This document shows positions 24,060 through 34,641 of a stretch of 64,000 bases of DNA, piece after piece. The notes under the pieces are model-generated. The model ran no database searches. It was given only the letters and a program-made list of their open reading frames with translations, and was not told where the DNA came from. Source of the stretch: Synchiropus splendidus (Eukaryota > Chordata > Actinopteri > Syngnathiformes > Callionymidae); assembly GCF_027744825.2 (NCBI RefSeq), contig NC_071350.1:2976001-3040000 (forward strand), given 5' to 3'. The position numbers and the translations under genes are program-made. Positions within the stretch are counted from its first letter, which is position 1. Each line of letters begins with the position of its first letter.

Positions 24060-25197
24060 GAGATCATATTTATCTCGTGATGATTTGCATCTCAAGATAA
24101 TAGTTGGCTTGAGATCATTTTCATCTTGAGATAACTTTTGTCTTGTGATAATTCGTATCTCGAGACAATAATTAGCTTGAGATAATTCGTATCTTGAGAT
24201 AACTTTTATCTCATGATAATTCATATCTTGAGATAATAGTTATCTTGAGATCATTTTTATCTTGAGATAACTTTTATCTCGTGATAATTCGTATCTCGAG
24301 ATAATAGTTATATTGAGATCATTCGTATCTTGAGATAACTTTTATCTTGAGATAACTTTTGTCTTGTGATAATCCGTATCTCGAGACAACTTTTATCTTG
24401 TGATAATTCATATCTTGAGATAACTATTATCTTGTGATAATTCGTATCTTGAGATAATAATTAGCTTGAGATCATTCGTATCTTGAGATAACTTTTGTCT
24501 TGTGATAATTCAAATCTTGAGATAACTTTTATCTCATGATAATTCGTATCTTGAAATAACTTTTATCTCGTGATAATTCGTATCTCGAGATAATAGTTAT
24601 CTTGAGATTATTTTTATCTTGAGATAACCTTTGTCTTGGCATAATTTGTATCTTGATATAACTTTTATTTTGTGATAATTCGCATCTTGAAATAACTCTT
24701 ATCTTGTGTTAATTTGTATCTTGAGATAATAGTTATCGTGAGATCATTTTTATCTTGAGATAACTTTTGTCTTGTGATAATCCGTATCTCGAGACAACTT
24801 TATCTCGTAATAATTCATATCTTGAGATAACTTTTATCTTGTGATAATTTGTATCTTGAAATAACATTTATCTTGTATTAATTCGTATCTTGAGATAATA
24901 GTTATCGTGAGATCATTTTTATCTTGAGATAACTTTTGTCTTGTGATAATCCGTATCTCGAGACAACTTTATCTCATAATAATTCATATCTTGAGATAAC
25001 TATTATCTTGTAATAATTTGTATCTTGAAATAACATTTATCTCGTGATAATTCGTAACTTGAAATAACTTTTATCTTGTGATAATTTGTATCTCAAGATA
25101 ATAGTTATCTTGACATCATTTTTATCTCGAGATAACTTTCATCTTATGATAATTTGTATCTCAAGATAATAGTTATCTTGAGATCAAAATGACCTCG
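24060..25197. repeat. Minisatellite of a 17-bp palindromic monomer, about 66 copies
   Basis: The array can be cut into 17-bp monomers for many units without a gap. The best monomer is GAGATAACTTTTATCTC, itself an inverted repeat (GAGATAA, 3-bp centre, TTATCTC). Four main variants recur in a rough order: gtgataattcgtatctc, gagataatagttatctt, gagatcatttttatctt and gagataacttttgtctt, giving a 68-bp higher-order unit. Monomer joints produce TCTCGAGA palindromes. A few indels shift the register. The left edge abuts a hAT-like end. Open frames across it are artefacts of the low stop density in some frames. Confidence 0.93.
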
Positions 25198-26083
25198 AGA
25201 CACAATGGTAAATGTCAGCGTAACTGCCTCTCTGGCAAAGCATTTTGTATACATCCACCTGTAACCACGACGTTTCCCATGGCTTGGTATCTGTTTGTCA
25301 ATGTTGTCAATCACTGTCTGCTAGTCAGAATATAGAATAAGTCGCTGCCCTTTAAGTATCAGAGCAAGGGCCTTCTGCTCAAAATAATACCATGTGTGGC
25401 ATGTCATGTAGACTCTCTGTGTGAGTCTTACCTAAATGAACAAAAAGCTGATCAGCTCTCAGTCCTTTGCGCTTGTCCTCCCACAACCGACTGTATATAG
25501 AGATTTATTCAAATAATCTGGTAATGACGAGATATACTAATTATCACCAGATAAAAGTTATCTGGAGATAAAAAAGTGAAGTTATGCATGCCACATCCAA
25601 AAAACTTACCATACCGTACCTCCGTACTACGAAGGCTGCGAAATCCGTATAGCTTAGTGAAGCTGGGTCCTTTATGTGAGGAGGTTTGGTTGTGACCCTC
25701 AAGGTCATCGTCCAGTCCACAAAATGTCCACTCATACCCTCTGACTTTAGAAACTCTGTTGTCAGATTCAGCGTGAGTGTTGCTTCATTCATTTCAGCAT
25801 CAATCTTTGCATGGCACTTCACTCTCTGGCGATCCAGTTCAAGCAAAAAGCAAAAAGGCATGTCACACGCAGAAGCTACAGTGTTTGCGACGGGCAGGAG
25901 AGGACGAAACTGGGCCTTCTGTGAGCTTGCTGCAGCTACCTTGTAAACCCAAGCCTTTTAAACAGCCTGGTTTGATTGTGCACCATCTTGTTTTTTGCCC
26001 GAGCCAACGTGTGACCAAAACCTCATCTGGGGTCCAGAACGTCCCCTTGAGGTCATATCGTTATTAAAGGGATTTGTCCTAGA
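25198..26083. other. Intergenic, no gene seen
   Basis: No recognisable exon. Overlapping open frames of about 100 codons on both strands at 25544-26067 have no recognisable domain and are treated as chance. Confidence 0.5.
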
Positions 26084-26744
26084 CAGGCGATTCTTAACCG
26101 TAGGGCTGAGGGCCATAAAGTGTTTAGTTTTACACTTCTGGGCTGCGAGATGCTCATTTTTATTACATTAGCCACATGTGCTGGCAGTAGTGATTGACTG
26201 TATTGACTTGACCGCTGCAAATCTGTGATAGTTACCAACTATGGAGAAGTTCTTGAAAAGAAAAAATGACAAAGAAAGTGATGGCGCCCCCAACAGTAGA
26301 AACTGTTCATGAAAGCACCTGTTGAAACAGTTTTGAAAATCAAAATTAATTGGAAAATATTAAGGCGAAACTTTTATTTACACTTCACGTATCTTCATGG
26401 GGTTTGAGATTATTTCAGAAAAAGAATATTTTATTATATTTATACATTGTTTTATTATATTTGTTTGAGTAAGAATTTTATTCATACCATACTGTTTTCT
26501 CAACAATTTGCATCAAGGGTATTTTTTTCTTCTTTTTTTCTTTAGTACATTTGGTGAACATGACATGCACCTGCTGGACTTTTGTATGACAAATATCGTG
26601 GAGCTGATCACATGGTTTAATGTCATTTCACAAGGTTTGGGTTTGTTTACATGTATGGTAATTGAACACAAATGAAATCAGTAATTCTCAGATCAGTAAT
26701 GAATTGGTGCTACTCCTTGAATGGGCCCCGGTTGAGAACCCCTG
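26084..26744. mobile_element. Non-autonomous hAT-like element, family C, copy 1
   Basis: Ends are caggcgattcttaacc on the left and ggttgagaacccctg on the right, an imperfect hAT-type inverted repeat. The interior (ggctgcgagatgctc, gccacatgtg, agttcttgaaaagaaaaaatga, ttcatgaaagcacctgttga) matches the copy at 47026-47789, which has a perfect 8-bp target duplication. No target duplication is recognisable here. Confidence 0.7.
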
Positions 26745-26826
26745 ATCTGGACCATATACAATGTGCTGCCCCGTCAACTTCCTTCATTGGCTGAGAGAAG
26801 TTCCTCCCTGTTCCTAGCGCGCCGCC

Positions 26827-26845
26827 CCCTAACCCTAACCCTAAC
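26827..26845 (+). repeat. Short interstitial telomere-like repeat, (CCCTAA)3
   Basis: Three exact CCCTAA units plus one base in an otherwise unique stretch. It is too short to mark a chromosome end and could be a chance or double-strand-break-repair relic. Confidence 0.8.
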
Positions 26846-27364
26846 ACACCTTCCCCCCGGCATGGCAGCAACCCATGTGTGCCCGGGCCTGGTCCACTGA
26901 GCCAAATCATGTTGAAAAGTTTTCACTGTAAGCTTGACAACCCCGTGAGAAGAAGCTTTTGTTCGGAAAAAACTAAGATGTTCAGGTCCGACTGCTGCTT
27001 TGTGTGATACGTAGAGGTGCAGAGGCTTTGTAGATCGCTGTTAGGCTACTGGAGGAAGACAGGCCCAGTGGAAACTCAGCAGGTACTTCAGAAGGAAGCA
27101 GCCATTGGCTGCGCCTGAGGCAGAAAGACACCGGAAGGGCTGCTCCAGGAACCATACAGTGCGACGCTCATCCAGCTCCGATCAGTCGGCGGTGGATTAG
27201 CCAAGGGTGTAAAATATGATAAAAAGCAAAGACATCTCTTGAACCTGGGGTGCACAACTACACACAGTGGGACCAGCCTTATGAGGAGGGCGCCTCCAAA
27301 CCAAAATGATCACTCCAATTTGCCACTTGGCTCTTGGTAAACTGAGCCACTGGGGGAAACCCAT

Positions 27365-27625
27365 GTACACTTTCTTCTTCTTCTTTTCCTTTCGGCTTCT
27401 CCCTTCAGGGGTGGCCACAGCGGATCATCCTCCTCCATCTCACCATCTGCTTCCTCTTCTCTCAAACCTACAAACTTCATGTACATGTCCAAACCATCTC
27501 ACTCTAGCCTCCCTGACTTTGTCTCCTAAACACCTGAGATGTGCTGTCCCTCTGATACACTGCTTCCTGATCCTATTTCCAAACCATACAACATTGAGCA
27601 ACCCAATGCTCCAAATATGACTGTG
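27365..27625 (+). mobile_element. Retroelement-like fragment (common fish interspersed repeat)
   Basis: The phrase ttcggcttctcccttcaggg then gtggccacagcggatcatc, followed by a run about summaries of cctcttctctcaaaccta-type sequence, resembles a widespread fish repeat thought to be the 3' part of a LINE-like element. Only a fragment is present, with no reverse-transcriptase motif. The class assignment is from memory of the repeat's look and is tentative. Confidence 0.4.
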
Positions 27626-27985
27626 TAAGTGGGAATGGAAATAAGCAGACAGAAGATAAAGTTAGCTTGTGGCTACGTTTCAAATTCAAATCTGGATTTT
27701 TTTTTTTTCTCATGAAACGACTTGAAAAAAACTTGGGGACTCTATGGTGTGTACAAGAGTATCAACAACTGGAACCCTCTATGTAGCGCATAAGTACAAC
27801 TAAGGTAGAACTGGTGAAGGTTTCACACAGACACGTTTGTCTTCCTATCTTCCTATCATTGACATACATAATCCTTTCCCCAGCCTCTCCCCCTAAACCT
27901 AACCATCTAAAACAAATGGCTAAACTTAACCTTTACTCTTAACCACACTGAAACCCAACTACAACAACCGAGATAAAAGTATAAG

Positions 27986-27986
<1 letters not shown>

Positions 27987-28033
<47 letters not shown>
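27987..28033 (+). repeat. (AC)n microsatellite, about 23 units
   Basis: A pure AC run of 47 bp in the intergenic region between nufip2 and msi2. Confidence 0.97.
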
Positions 28034-28035
<2 letters not shown>

Positions 28036-28391
28036 TATTTGTATTGCTATCCTTGTGAGGTTTCTCATTGACATAATGCTTTCATGGATAAAAAACAACG
28101 CTTTTGAGGGAAAACGCATCTTGGAGCGGTATTGATCTGTGGAAGACTTATAGATCAGCGTGTCGCCATGAGTGATGAAGCTGTCGCTTTGCTGGTCTCA
28201 CCTGATAAGCATCCACATTAAAAATCCTCATCCTGGAATTTCAATGCAAAAGTAACATGTTAGACAATCGATCCTCAAAAACAAATAGTGAGAATCAGCA
28301 GCAGAATTATAATGATACCTGGAACACTGGACAGCGCTGTGAAAATGCTTTGAACCACAGACAGTAGAACGGTGAACTCTCTTCAGATGAT

Positions 28392-28409
28392 GTATATATA
28401 TATATATAT
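28392..28409 (+). repeat. (TA)9 microsatellite
   Basis: A pure 18-bp TA run preceded by tg and followed by a T-rich stretch. Confidence 0.9.
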
Positions 28410-28769
28410 TTTAACTTTGTCATGGTAATATCTACTTTTTTAGCACAGAATAGGACTGTACTTTGTAATGTTCACTGTCATCCTTGAGAGTGCAAAGGGT
28501 GAAAACACATTTTGGACGCACATTTACAACCACAAACTCACTCGTATAAAAGTATCGATCTACAGTGAAATACACTGTCCAGTCCTTTCACACCAAGTTT
28601 ACGGTCTCATGTTTCCCCATCTATGACGATGAAGGTGACCATAGTTGGTGACTTTCCAAAATGTATCAGCCAAGATCACGAGCTACTGCTCACATTTCTC
28701 GCTGCATGTGACCCTCATCGTTTCACAGTGAAGAGCACAAGTGACTTGTCATGTGGCTGGTGAGATTTA

Positions 28770-28960
28770 GATTTGAAACAGTGTCCTAATTTTTAGCGGC
28801 CACTAGATGGCGCTCTCTGCTCTATAGGCTTTCATTACAATGAAACCTCTCAAACCTCGTGAATTGACGGTGAGATTTCAATAACATAGAAAACAAAAAA
28901 CACGGCAGATAGCGCCACCTAGCGGGCTCTCAAATACATATTACATGAAACCTCATCAGC
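28770..28960. repeat. Palindromic repeat family (copy 2) with two CTCF-like cores
   Basis: The left arm reads agatttgaaacagtgtccta and the right arm ttacatgaaacctcatcag. Inside, ccactagatggcgc (28800-28813, plus) is a full match to the CTCF core, and gcgccacctagcgg (28912-28925, minus) differs at one position. The two cores point towards each other because they sit in opposite arms. Confidence 0.65.
28800..28813 (+). promoter_or_regulatory. CTCF-like core motif (full match), repeat-borne
   Basis: ccactagatggcgc fits CCASYAGRKGGCRS at every position. It lies in the left arm of a dispersed palindromic repeat, in the interval separating the nufip2 and msi2 3' ends. Confidence 0.45.
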
Positions 28961-29459
28961 CCGTCATGAAGGTTCTTCATGGATCCAATCATAATAATAA
29001 TAAACAAAACTAAATAAATAAAAAAGACAAGCGACACTTTCTGTCGCTCAGTGAGTGATTCCTCATGAATGTTATTCAAACAGAAACTGCTGGTTTTCTC
29101 CTCCGCAGCAGATCCACATGGTGACCACTGAGAGGCAGCAGAAGAACAGGGCAGGCGCCAGGCTCGCTCCCTGAATGCATCTTAGTCCTGAAGACCCCAT
29201 TAATCCTGCTGACAGACGAGCGACCTCGAAGGATCACGGTGTGTGGTCGAGCGAAAATGTGCTGTTTATTTCCATTAAACATAAAGTACACACCGGGGTC
29301 CTCTCCAGTGTCCGTTTACGGGATGTCAGCAGATATTTAACAATGAATGTCTTCACCGCATTATGAACGCATGCATTGGCCAAGTATTAAAAGGCCACTA
29401 ATCACGTGTCGCAGGAGGAAATAACGCACGCAAACTGTGAGAAGAAGTCGTATAACAAG
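28961..29459. other. Intergenic, no gene seen
   Basis: Nothing coding was recognised between the palindromic repeat and the most distal candidate polyadenylation signal of msi2. A TTTATT (minus AATAAA) also lies near 29266. Confidence 0.45.
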
Positions 29460-29463
29460 TCAG

Positions 29464-29469
29464 TTTATT
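29464..29469 (-). terminator. msi2: Candidate distal polyadenylation signal (AATAAA, minus)
   Basis: TTTATT on the plus strand; the minus strand reads agaaaataaactgac. It is the leftmost good signal for a minus-strand message in the UTR-like block. Confidence 0.3.
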
Positions 29470-30947
29470 TTCTTATTTTCCAGACAGACACATCAATTTT
29501 TCTGGACCACAGTAGAGGATGGAAACCTTTCACAGACATTTTTTTTTGTCAATATTATTATTTGAAAATACAAATATAAAATTAGACTTTCCACATTTGA
29601 TATGTGAGAGACCCCCATCCATTATTGTTTATTATAATTATTATTATTATTTTAGTATATTTTACAACAGGGCTTAAGCAAGCCATATGATAACCTGAAA
29701 GATGCTTTCAGATGTCAGTCAAGTCCGTCTGTCTCTCGCCATAAAAAGTAGGTCAACATAAAAAAAAAACAAAAAAAAAAACAGGGCAAGTGTTAGGAAT
29801 GGCCAGAGCTGGGAGCGGTGTGACGCAGCTCCCGGCTTTGCCTGCAGGCCCGGCCGTCTGCTCCGCCCTGACGACACGCCACAGGCCTCGTGTCAACTCT
29901 TGTGTCGGCGCTTCTAAAAATGGCGACTGGACTCATGATTCTGGCGTGTGATTGGTGAAGGGTTTACAGCTGAGGTCTCCAGTCTAACAATAGTCACGTA
30001 TAAATGAGGAAGTATATATTTATCACACACAGGACACACACACATGAAGATATATTGCAATTTACATGGAAGTCTGACAAATGGAGGTGGGTCTGAAGTG
30101 ACGACAAAGTTCACCCCTCAACACAAAAACAGGAAATAAAGACACGTTTGCCTCCTCTTCCTCTGTCATCGCCGGTAGTAACGCTCAGTTCAGGCGACCA
30201 TGAGTAACTGTTTTTTTTTAACCACTGTGATCAAGGGAGGTGGTGGAGGGGGAGATACAGATTTTGGCCATTGCCTAACACTTGCCTGAAGATTCAAGTT
30301 TAAATGGATACGGTAGTACACTACAAACGCCGGCCCTGTTCGGGCGGACTGCTTTTTTTGTCTTTTGTTATCGTTGTTGTTACCGTGTTGTTGTTTTCTG
30401 AAACCAAAGACCCCTTGCCCTCGCCCCGAATGGATTGGCTAGTCTACGAAAATGTGTAACATTCATCAGCTGTAAACTGCTGTCAGTTTGGAGAGGAAAA
30501 ACAAAAGGACAGCAACAGAGCCATGCTACCTTAAAGTCTAAGCTACAGCAACACAGGTGGGATTCAAGTTTGTCTTTTTAAGAATACTTCTGCACCAGTT
30601 TTGTGATGAGCGTCGGCATGAACACATGGGAATTCTGATGGAACTAAAAAGAACACCAGCAGCATCTGTTTAAACACTCGACTGTGTTGGTTATGGTTGT
30701 TATTGCCGGACTAATGCCTTGGAATGGTTGTAAATGTATAGAAGTCAATTCACACAGATCAACTTTAAACGTTGAAGCTAACATGAGGCTGTCATTCAAG
30801 CTTGTTGTTCACAAATCAGCCATAACATACTGCTGCCAAGACGAATTGAGGCAGCTGTGACTCATTCAGACTCTTGAAAAGTCTGTGAACCCTTTAAGGC
30901 CCAGTTGGCACTTAACTGCTGCCATTTTGGCCCAGATAGCAGAGCGA

Positions 30948-31080
30948 AAGGTTTCATGAAACAGTATCCTCATTTGCTGAGCTCAGTGGGTGGCGCTCAT
31001 GAGTTAGTTGAAACAGTGGTGCAAAGCCAAACGTCTAGCGGAGTCTGAAAATGAGGACACTGTTTCATGAAGCTTTATCT
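30948..31080. repeat. Palindromic repeat family (copy 3)
   Basis: Left arm aaaggtttcatgaaacag and right arm gaggacactgtttcatgaag, inverted. The inner block has gtgggtggcgctcatgag and a degraded counterpart acgtctagcggagtc. Confidence 0.65.
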
Positions 31081-31235
31081 ACTCATCAGTGGAAAATCTA
31101 TTTCTAACATGACTGTATGAGCTAAGTGAATTTACTTTCGGAGCCTTCTCAGGTGGAGCTGTGAGACAGGAACTCATACCGCTCAAGATGGTCACCTAAT
31201 ATGAAGAATTGAAATTCAAATGCATTCTGTTAGTT

Positions 31236-32095
31236 CAGTGTTTTTCAACCTTTTTCTAGCCAGGGCAGCCTTGGTTCAATTAAAAAATCCACAGGCACAC
31301 TCTCAAAGGAACCTTGGCCAAAGCGCACTTGTGCTTAAAGTCCTATAGAAAATCCCTCTTCATTTATGAAAAACTGTAGCTACTGACACTCTGTTGTTAT
31401 TTTGCCAGACTGCAGAAGCAAATTGCTGGAAATGTATTTGTTTCAAATGTGTCCAGAAAGGGGCGGGGAATACAGCAAAATACATAATTTGATTTAATTT
31501 TTAATTCACTTACTTTAAATAACTGTTTTGATTGATTTTGATGTTTCGATCACTTCTCTTTTGCATGATTGTATTGTATTTTTGAGTTTCCAGCCAAATC
31601 TTTAGCGTTCTTCGCCTGAACTTGCTTATTATTCTTTGACATTTTGGAGCGCATTTATTTTGTTGTGCATGCCAACGTTTAAACCACAAAGCAAACTTTG
31701 ACAGTCCATGTACTGGTATCAATAGTTTTGAAGTGAGACGTCACATTAGCCGTTAGCTCTGTTAGCTTAAAAACAGCTAGAAGTTGCGCATGAGAGCGGC
31801 TTCTTGTCTGTGAGTGTGTGGGAAGAGGAGCGCCGCGCACCACAGCAGCGCTGCTTTGACTGACGGACAGATCAGCGCATCAACACACTGGAGCTCTACA
31901 GTAGAGTGGAGAGAAAGAATGTCAGCGAATCCATGTGATCTGCTCACCTTGGTTGATCATCAACACGCTCAAATTGTCATGACTTAATGTCATCGTATCA
32001 CCCACCTCTGTCTCTGGACACGAGGTGAAACTGGATCATTTTCCCACGGCACACCTGGCACTCTCTCACGCGGCACCTCAGTTGAAAAAACACTG
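31236..32095. mobile_element. Non-autonomous hAT-like element, family A, copy 2 (inverted relative to copy 1)
   Basis: The left end cagtgtttttcaacc and right end gttgaaaaaacactg are near-perfect inverted repeats. Interior phrases (agccttggttcaat, cttgtgcttaaag, ggggcggggaatacagc, ctgctcaccttggttgatc) match copy 1 at 19236-20188 in the opposite orientation. Flanking 8-mers tgttagtt and actaaaaa do not match. 860 bp, no transposase. Confidence 0.78.
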
Positions 32096-32125
32096 ACTAA
32101 AAAAAAGTCATTCAGCAGTGACGGC

Positions 32126-32244
32126 CTGAGGTTTCATGAAACTGTGACCTCATTTTCAGTAGGTGGCGCTCTCAGTTCAAAAGCATCATGAGGTTACAGC
32201 AGTGAGCGGCAAAATGAGGACGCTGTTTCATGACACCTCACCAC
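32126..32244. repeat. Palindromic repeat family (copy 4)
   Basis: Left arm ctgaggtttcatgaaactg, inner gtaggtggcgctctcag, right arm gaggacgctgtttcatgac. It lies 30 bp right of the family A hAT-like element; copy 3 lies 155 bp to that element's left. Confidence 0.65.
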
Positions 32245-33855
32245 ATGCAACAAAGCCATTCCCAACCAGTGGGCCTGAACCATTCTCATGTGCGCAGCCA
32301 CTTTACGGTCCAGTTGTGACGCTCACATTCACCCTGATGGTGTAAAGGGGTCAGCATGGTCACCCTGGCTGGACACAGGAACCATTCATAAGCGCAGGTT
32401 CCACCAGTGAGAGCTAATCTCTGTGTGGTCGCAATGTTGTGGCTGATTGGTGAACTCTCAGTAAAGCTGTCAAGGACAAGGTCAGACTCTTAATAAACAC
32501 ATAAGATTGTGTACTGTCATACTGGCTGTCCACTTCAAAAGGGCACTTTCACCTCCTGATGGATTCTCCAGCGACGTGTTAACAATATCTCAATAAATTC
32601 AGGACGCAGTGTTACGCGTGTAAGAACACCCGCCTTACGTGCTTTCCTGTCACATTTTGCTATATAAAAAACAACCCTCTGAAAAGAGCATGCACCGACG
32701 TGTGTGCTTTTGCGCAAGCATTTCTCATCTGGTCGGACGGTGCTTCAGATTCTTCCAAAACACTGAGATCTATCTACTGTTTTCCTCTTGAGGAACTTCA
32801 TCATCATCATGTGTATAATGTGTGTAAACAGTGCAGCCGCTGTCACTCCAGACTGCGGTGTCTGTGAAAAGAGAGAGGCTCCTGACATATTGCTTCTGGG
32901 TTATTATAACAAAATGCGACAGATCATTACATAATGTGGGTGTAATTACATTCATCAGTTAAAAAAAAAAAAAAAGCAGTCGACGTCGCGTGACCGCAGA
33001 CGAAGCGCCGCCATTACCGTTGGCTCGCCATGGAAGTTGACAACCGACGGGATGAAACAGACTATTTCATTGGCCGACCCCACGCCGTGATGTAAATGCA
33101 ACATCCAGTGTAAAAATGAGGTTGAACCATCCTCCCAAACCATCAGCTGGAGTGGGCTCGCAGCGTGAACAGCTTTGTTTTTGCCAGCAACGCTGCGTCT
33201 GCTGTAAACAGGAGGCCGCTGCGCTACCTGCACTTCAATCATCCCCGTCCCGAGTGGTGATGCGGCCTGGAAACCTCTCCTGCTCTGATTTGTCCCAGCA
33301 CTCCTCGGCGTTGGGGTCCCGCTCTGACATCGGGGACCCGACTCTAAAGCACCTCCTAATCAGCCTCGCTCTGATTTCAAAGTAGCAGGTGGACTCTTCA
33401 AAAAAAAAAAAAAAAAAAAAAGTCTATTTTTGGAACTGTCCTGACAATCAGTGGTGTGAAAGTGTATTTTTTTGAATAAAAGATGAATCAAAGAGCACTT
33501 GAACTATTAGAACAGCTTGTGTTCTTGATGAAAACTCCGTTTTGCATATCGAGCCTTAGCATTTAAGGTAGTATGGCGCACCCCTCTTTTTTTAAAAAAA
33601 CATTCAAGGGTGGGGGTCTGATTAATGCCTTGTGTACACTTCCCATCTGACAGCCACTGTTCCTCAACGAGAGCTTTGGTTCGCTGACACCATGTGAGCA
33701 ACGGAAAACACACACGGGGATAGAAATCACAAGCAAAAGAATCTTGGGTGAGAAGAACGTCTATCTTGACTGAGCCTAAAAACCCACTAGTCACTACGAG
33801 TATCATATTAATGAGTCCTATAGAACATCTAAATACAGGAGATAGAAAAAGAGTG

Positions 33856-33916
33856 CGAGGGGAGCGGGGGAGGCAGGGTGGGGGGGGTAAGTATGAGGGA
33901 GGGGGGAGGGGGGAGA
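33856..33916 (+). other. G-run cluster (quadruplex-prone) on the plus strand
   Basis: At least five runs of three or more G within about 60 bp (gaggggagcgggggaggcag, then a run of eight G, then gggaggggggaggggggag). It lies about 130 bp past the proximal msi2 polyadenylation candidate, on the non-template-equivalent side for that gene. Confidence 0.6.
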
Positions 33917-34065
33917 GGTAGAGCGAGGGAGAACAACAAAGAGCACTACACTGGTATCAAAGACAGCACTCTGTTTACAAGGAGTTCTTCACACACTGAT
34001 GGAACACGGGATGATCAACAGAAGATGGGGATGGAGAGAGAGAAAGCAATGGATGCACAGTACAG

Positions 34066-34071
34066 TTTAAT
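34066..34071 (-). terminator. msi2: Candidate polyadenylation signal ATTAAA of msi2
   Basis: The minus strand reads atatagtattaaactgtac. UTR-like sequence continues from 34.6 kb to here, so this could end a slightly longer message. Confidence 0.4.
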
Positions 34072-34566
34072 ACTATATTACAAGTATTCATATAGAAACC
34101 ACAAAGTATCAATAAAATTTGGATTAGACTTGATATCTGCAAAGAAACATCTTTTTTATAGTTTTTTTTTCCACACTTTTATATTTTCTTCAACATTTGA
34201 ACATTACAGTTTTTTTTGTCGTTTTTTTTTTTAAAGTTATTACTTGAACATACCTCCATATAATCCAGCATATTTCTTTCACCTGGTCGTTTTTGAAATG
34301 ATACAGAAAAATAAAACAGAAATCAACAGTGTTTTTTTTCAGAATACACACCATTCGCGCCATCAGTGACTTTCGTTTAAAAAAAAAAAAAAAGCAGTTC
34401 CTATTATTCCATCTTTTGTTTTGTTTTTTTATGAAGTGAAATCATGAACCAGGTGCTGCGGCACTGAGGCTACGTTCACACAACTCCTTTGAGAGTTTGC
34501 GTTGTGAAATGCTGTCCATCAAACTGACAGAACACAGAAGTCATAACACTGATTCCACTTCAATGG

Positions 34567-34604
<38 letters not shown>

Positions 34605-34636
34605 ATGTGTGTGTGCGCGAGCGCGCGTGTGTGTGT
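34567..34636. repeat. Compound (AT)n-(GT)n-(GC) tract beside a poly(A) signal
   Basis: About 20 bp of AT followed by GT repeats and alternating purine-pyrimidine gcgcgagcgcgcgtgtgt, ending at the TTTATT that is the minus-strand AATAAA. The alternating CG/CA part is prone to the Z-DNA form. Confidence 0.9.
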
Positions 34637-34641
34637 TTATT
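34636..34641 (-). terminator. msi2: Candidate polyadenylation signal AATAAA of msi2
   Basis: The minus strand reads gacagggtcaataaacacac. A GU/CA-rich tract lies immediately downstream on the sense strand of msi2, as expected around a cleavage site. Confidence 0.5.

Larger units (their letters stand above)
29460..34044 (-). other. msi2: Possible distal extension of the msi2 3' UTR
   Basis: Read on the minus strand, 29460-30750 looks like transcribed 3' UTR: A/T-rich, AUUUA-like stretches, homopolymer tracts and an AATAAA at 29464-29469 preceded by another aataag. Mammalian MSI2 messages have multi-kilobase 3' UTRs, so the message could run this far. The middle (30.9-32.3 kb) is interrupted by two palindromic repeats flanking a hAT-like element. 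No coding exon of another gene was recognised, but a separate minus-strand transcript cannot be excluded. Confidence 0.35.

Noticed and set aside
24060..25197. CRISPR-like array
   Set aside because: Repeats are contiguous 17-mers with no unique spacers, and the genome is vertebrate; it is a minisatellite.
26827..26845. Chromosome end or telomere
   Set aside because: Only three units, with unique sequence and genes on both sides.
32955..33242. A 95-codon minus-strand frame as a separate gene between the msi2 UTR blocks
   Set aside because: No recognised domain, no splice or poly(A) context of its own, and it is bounded by A-tracts; treated as chance.
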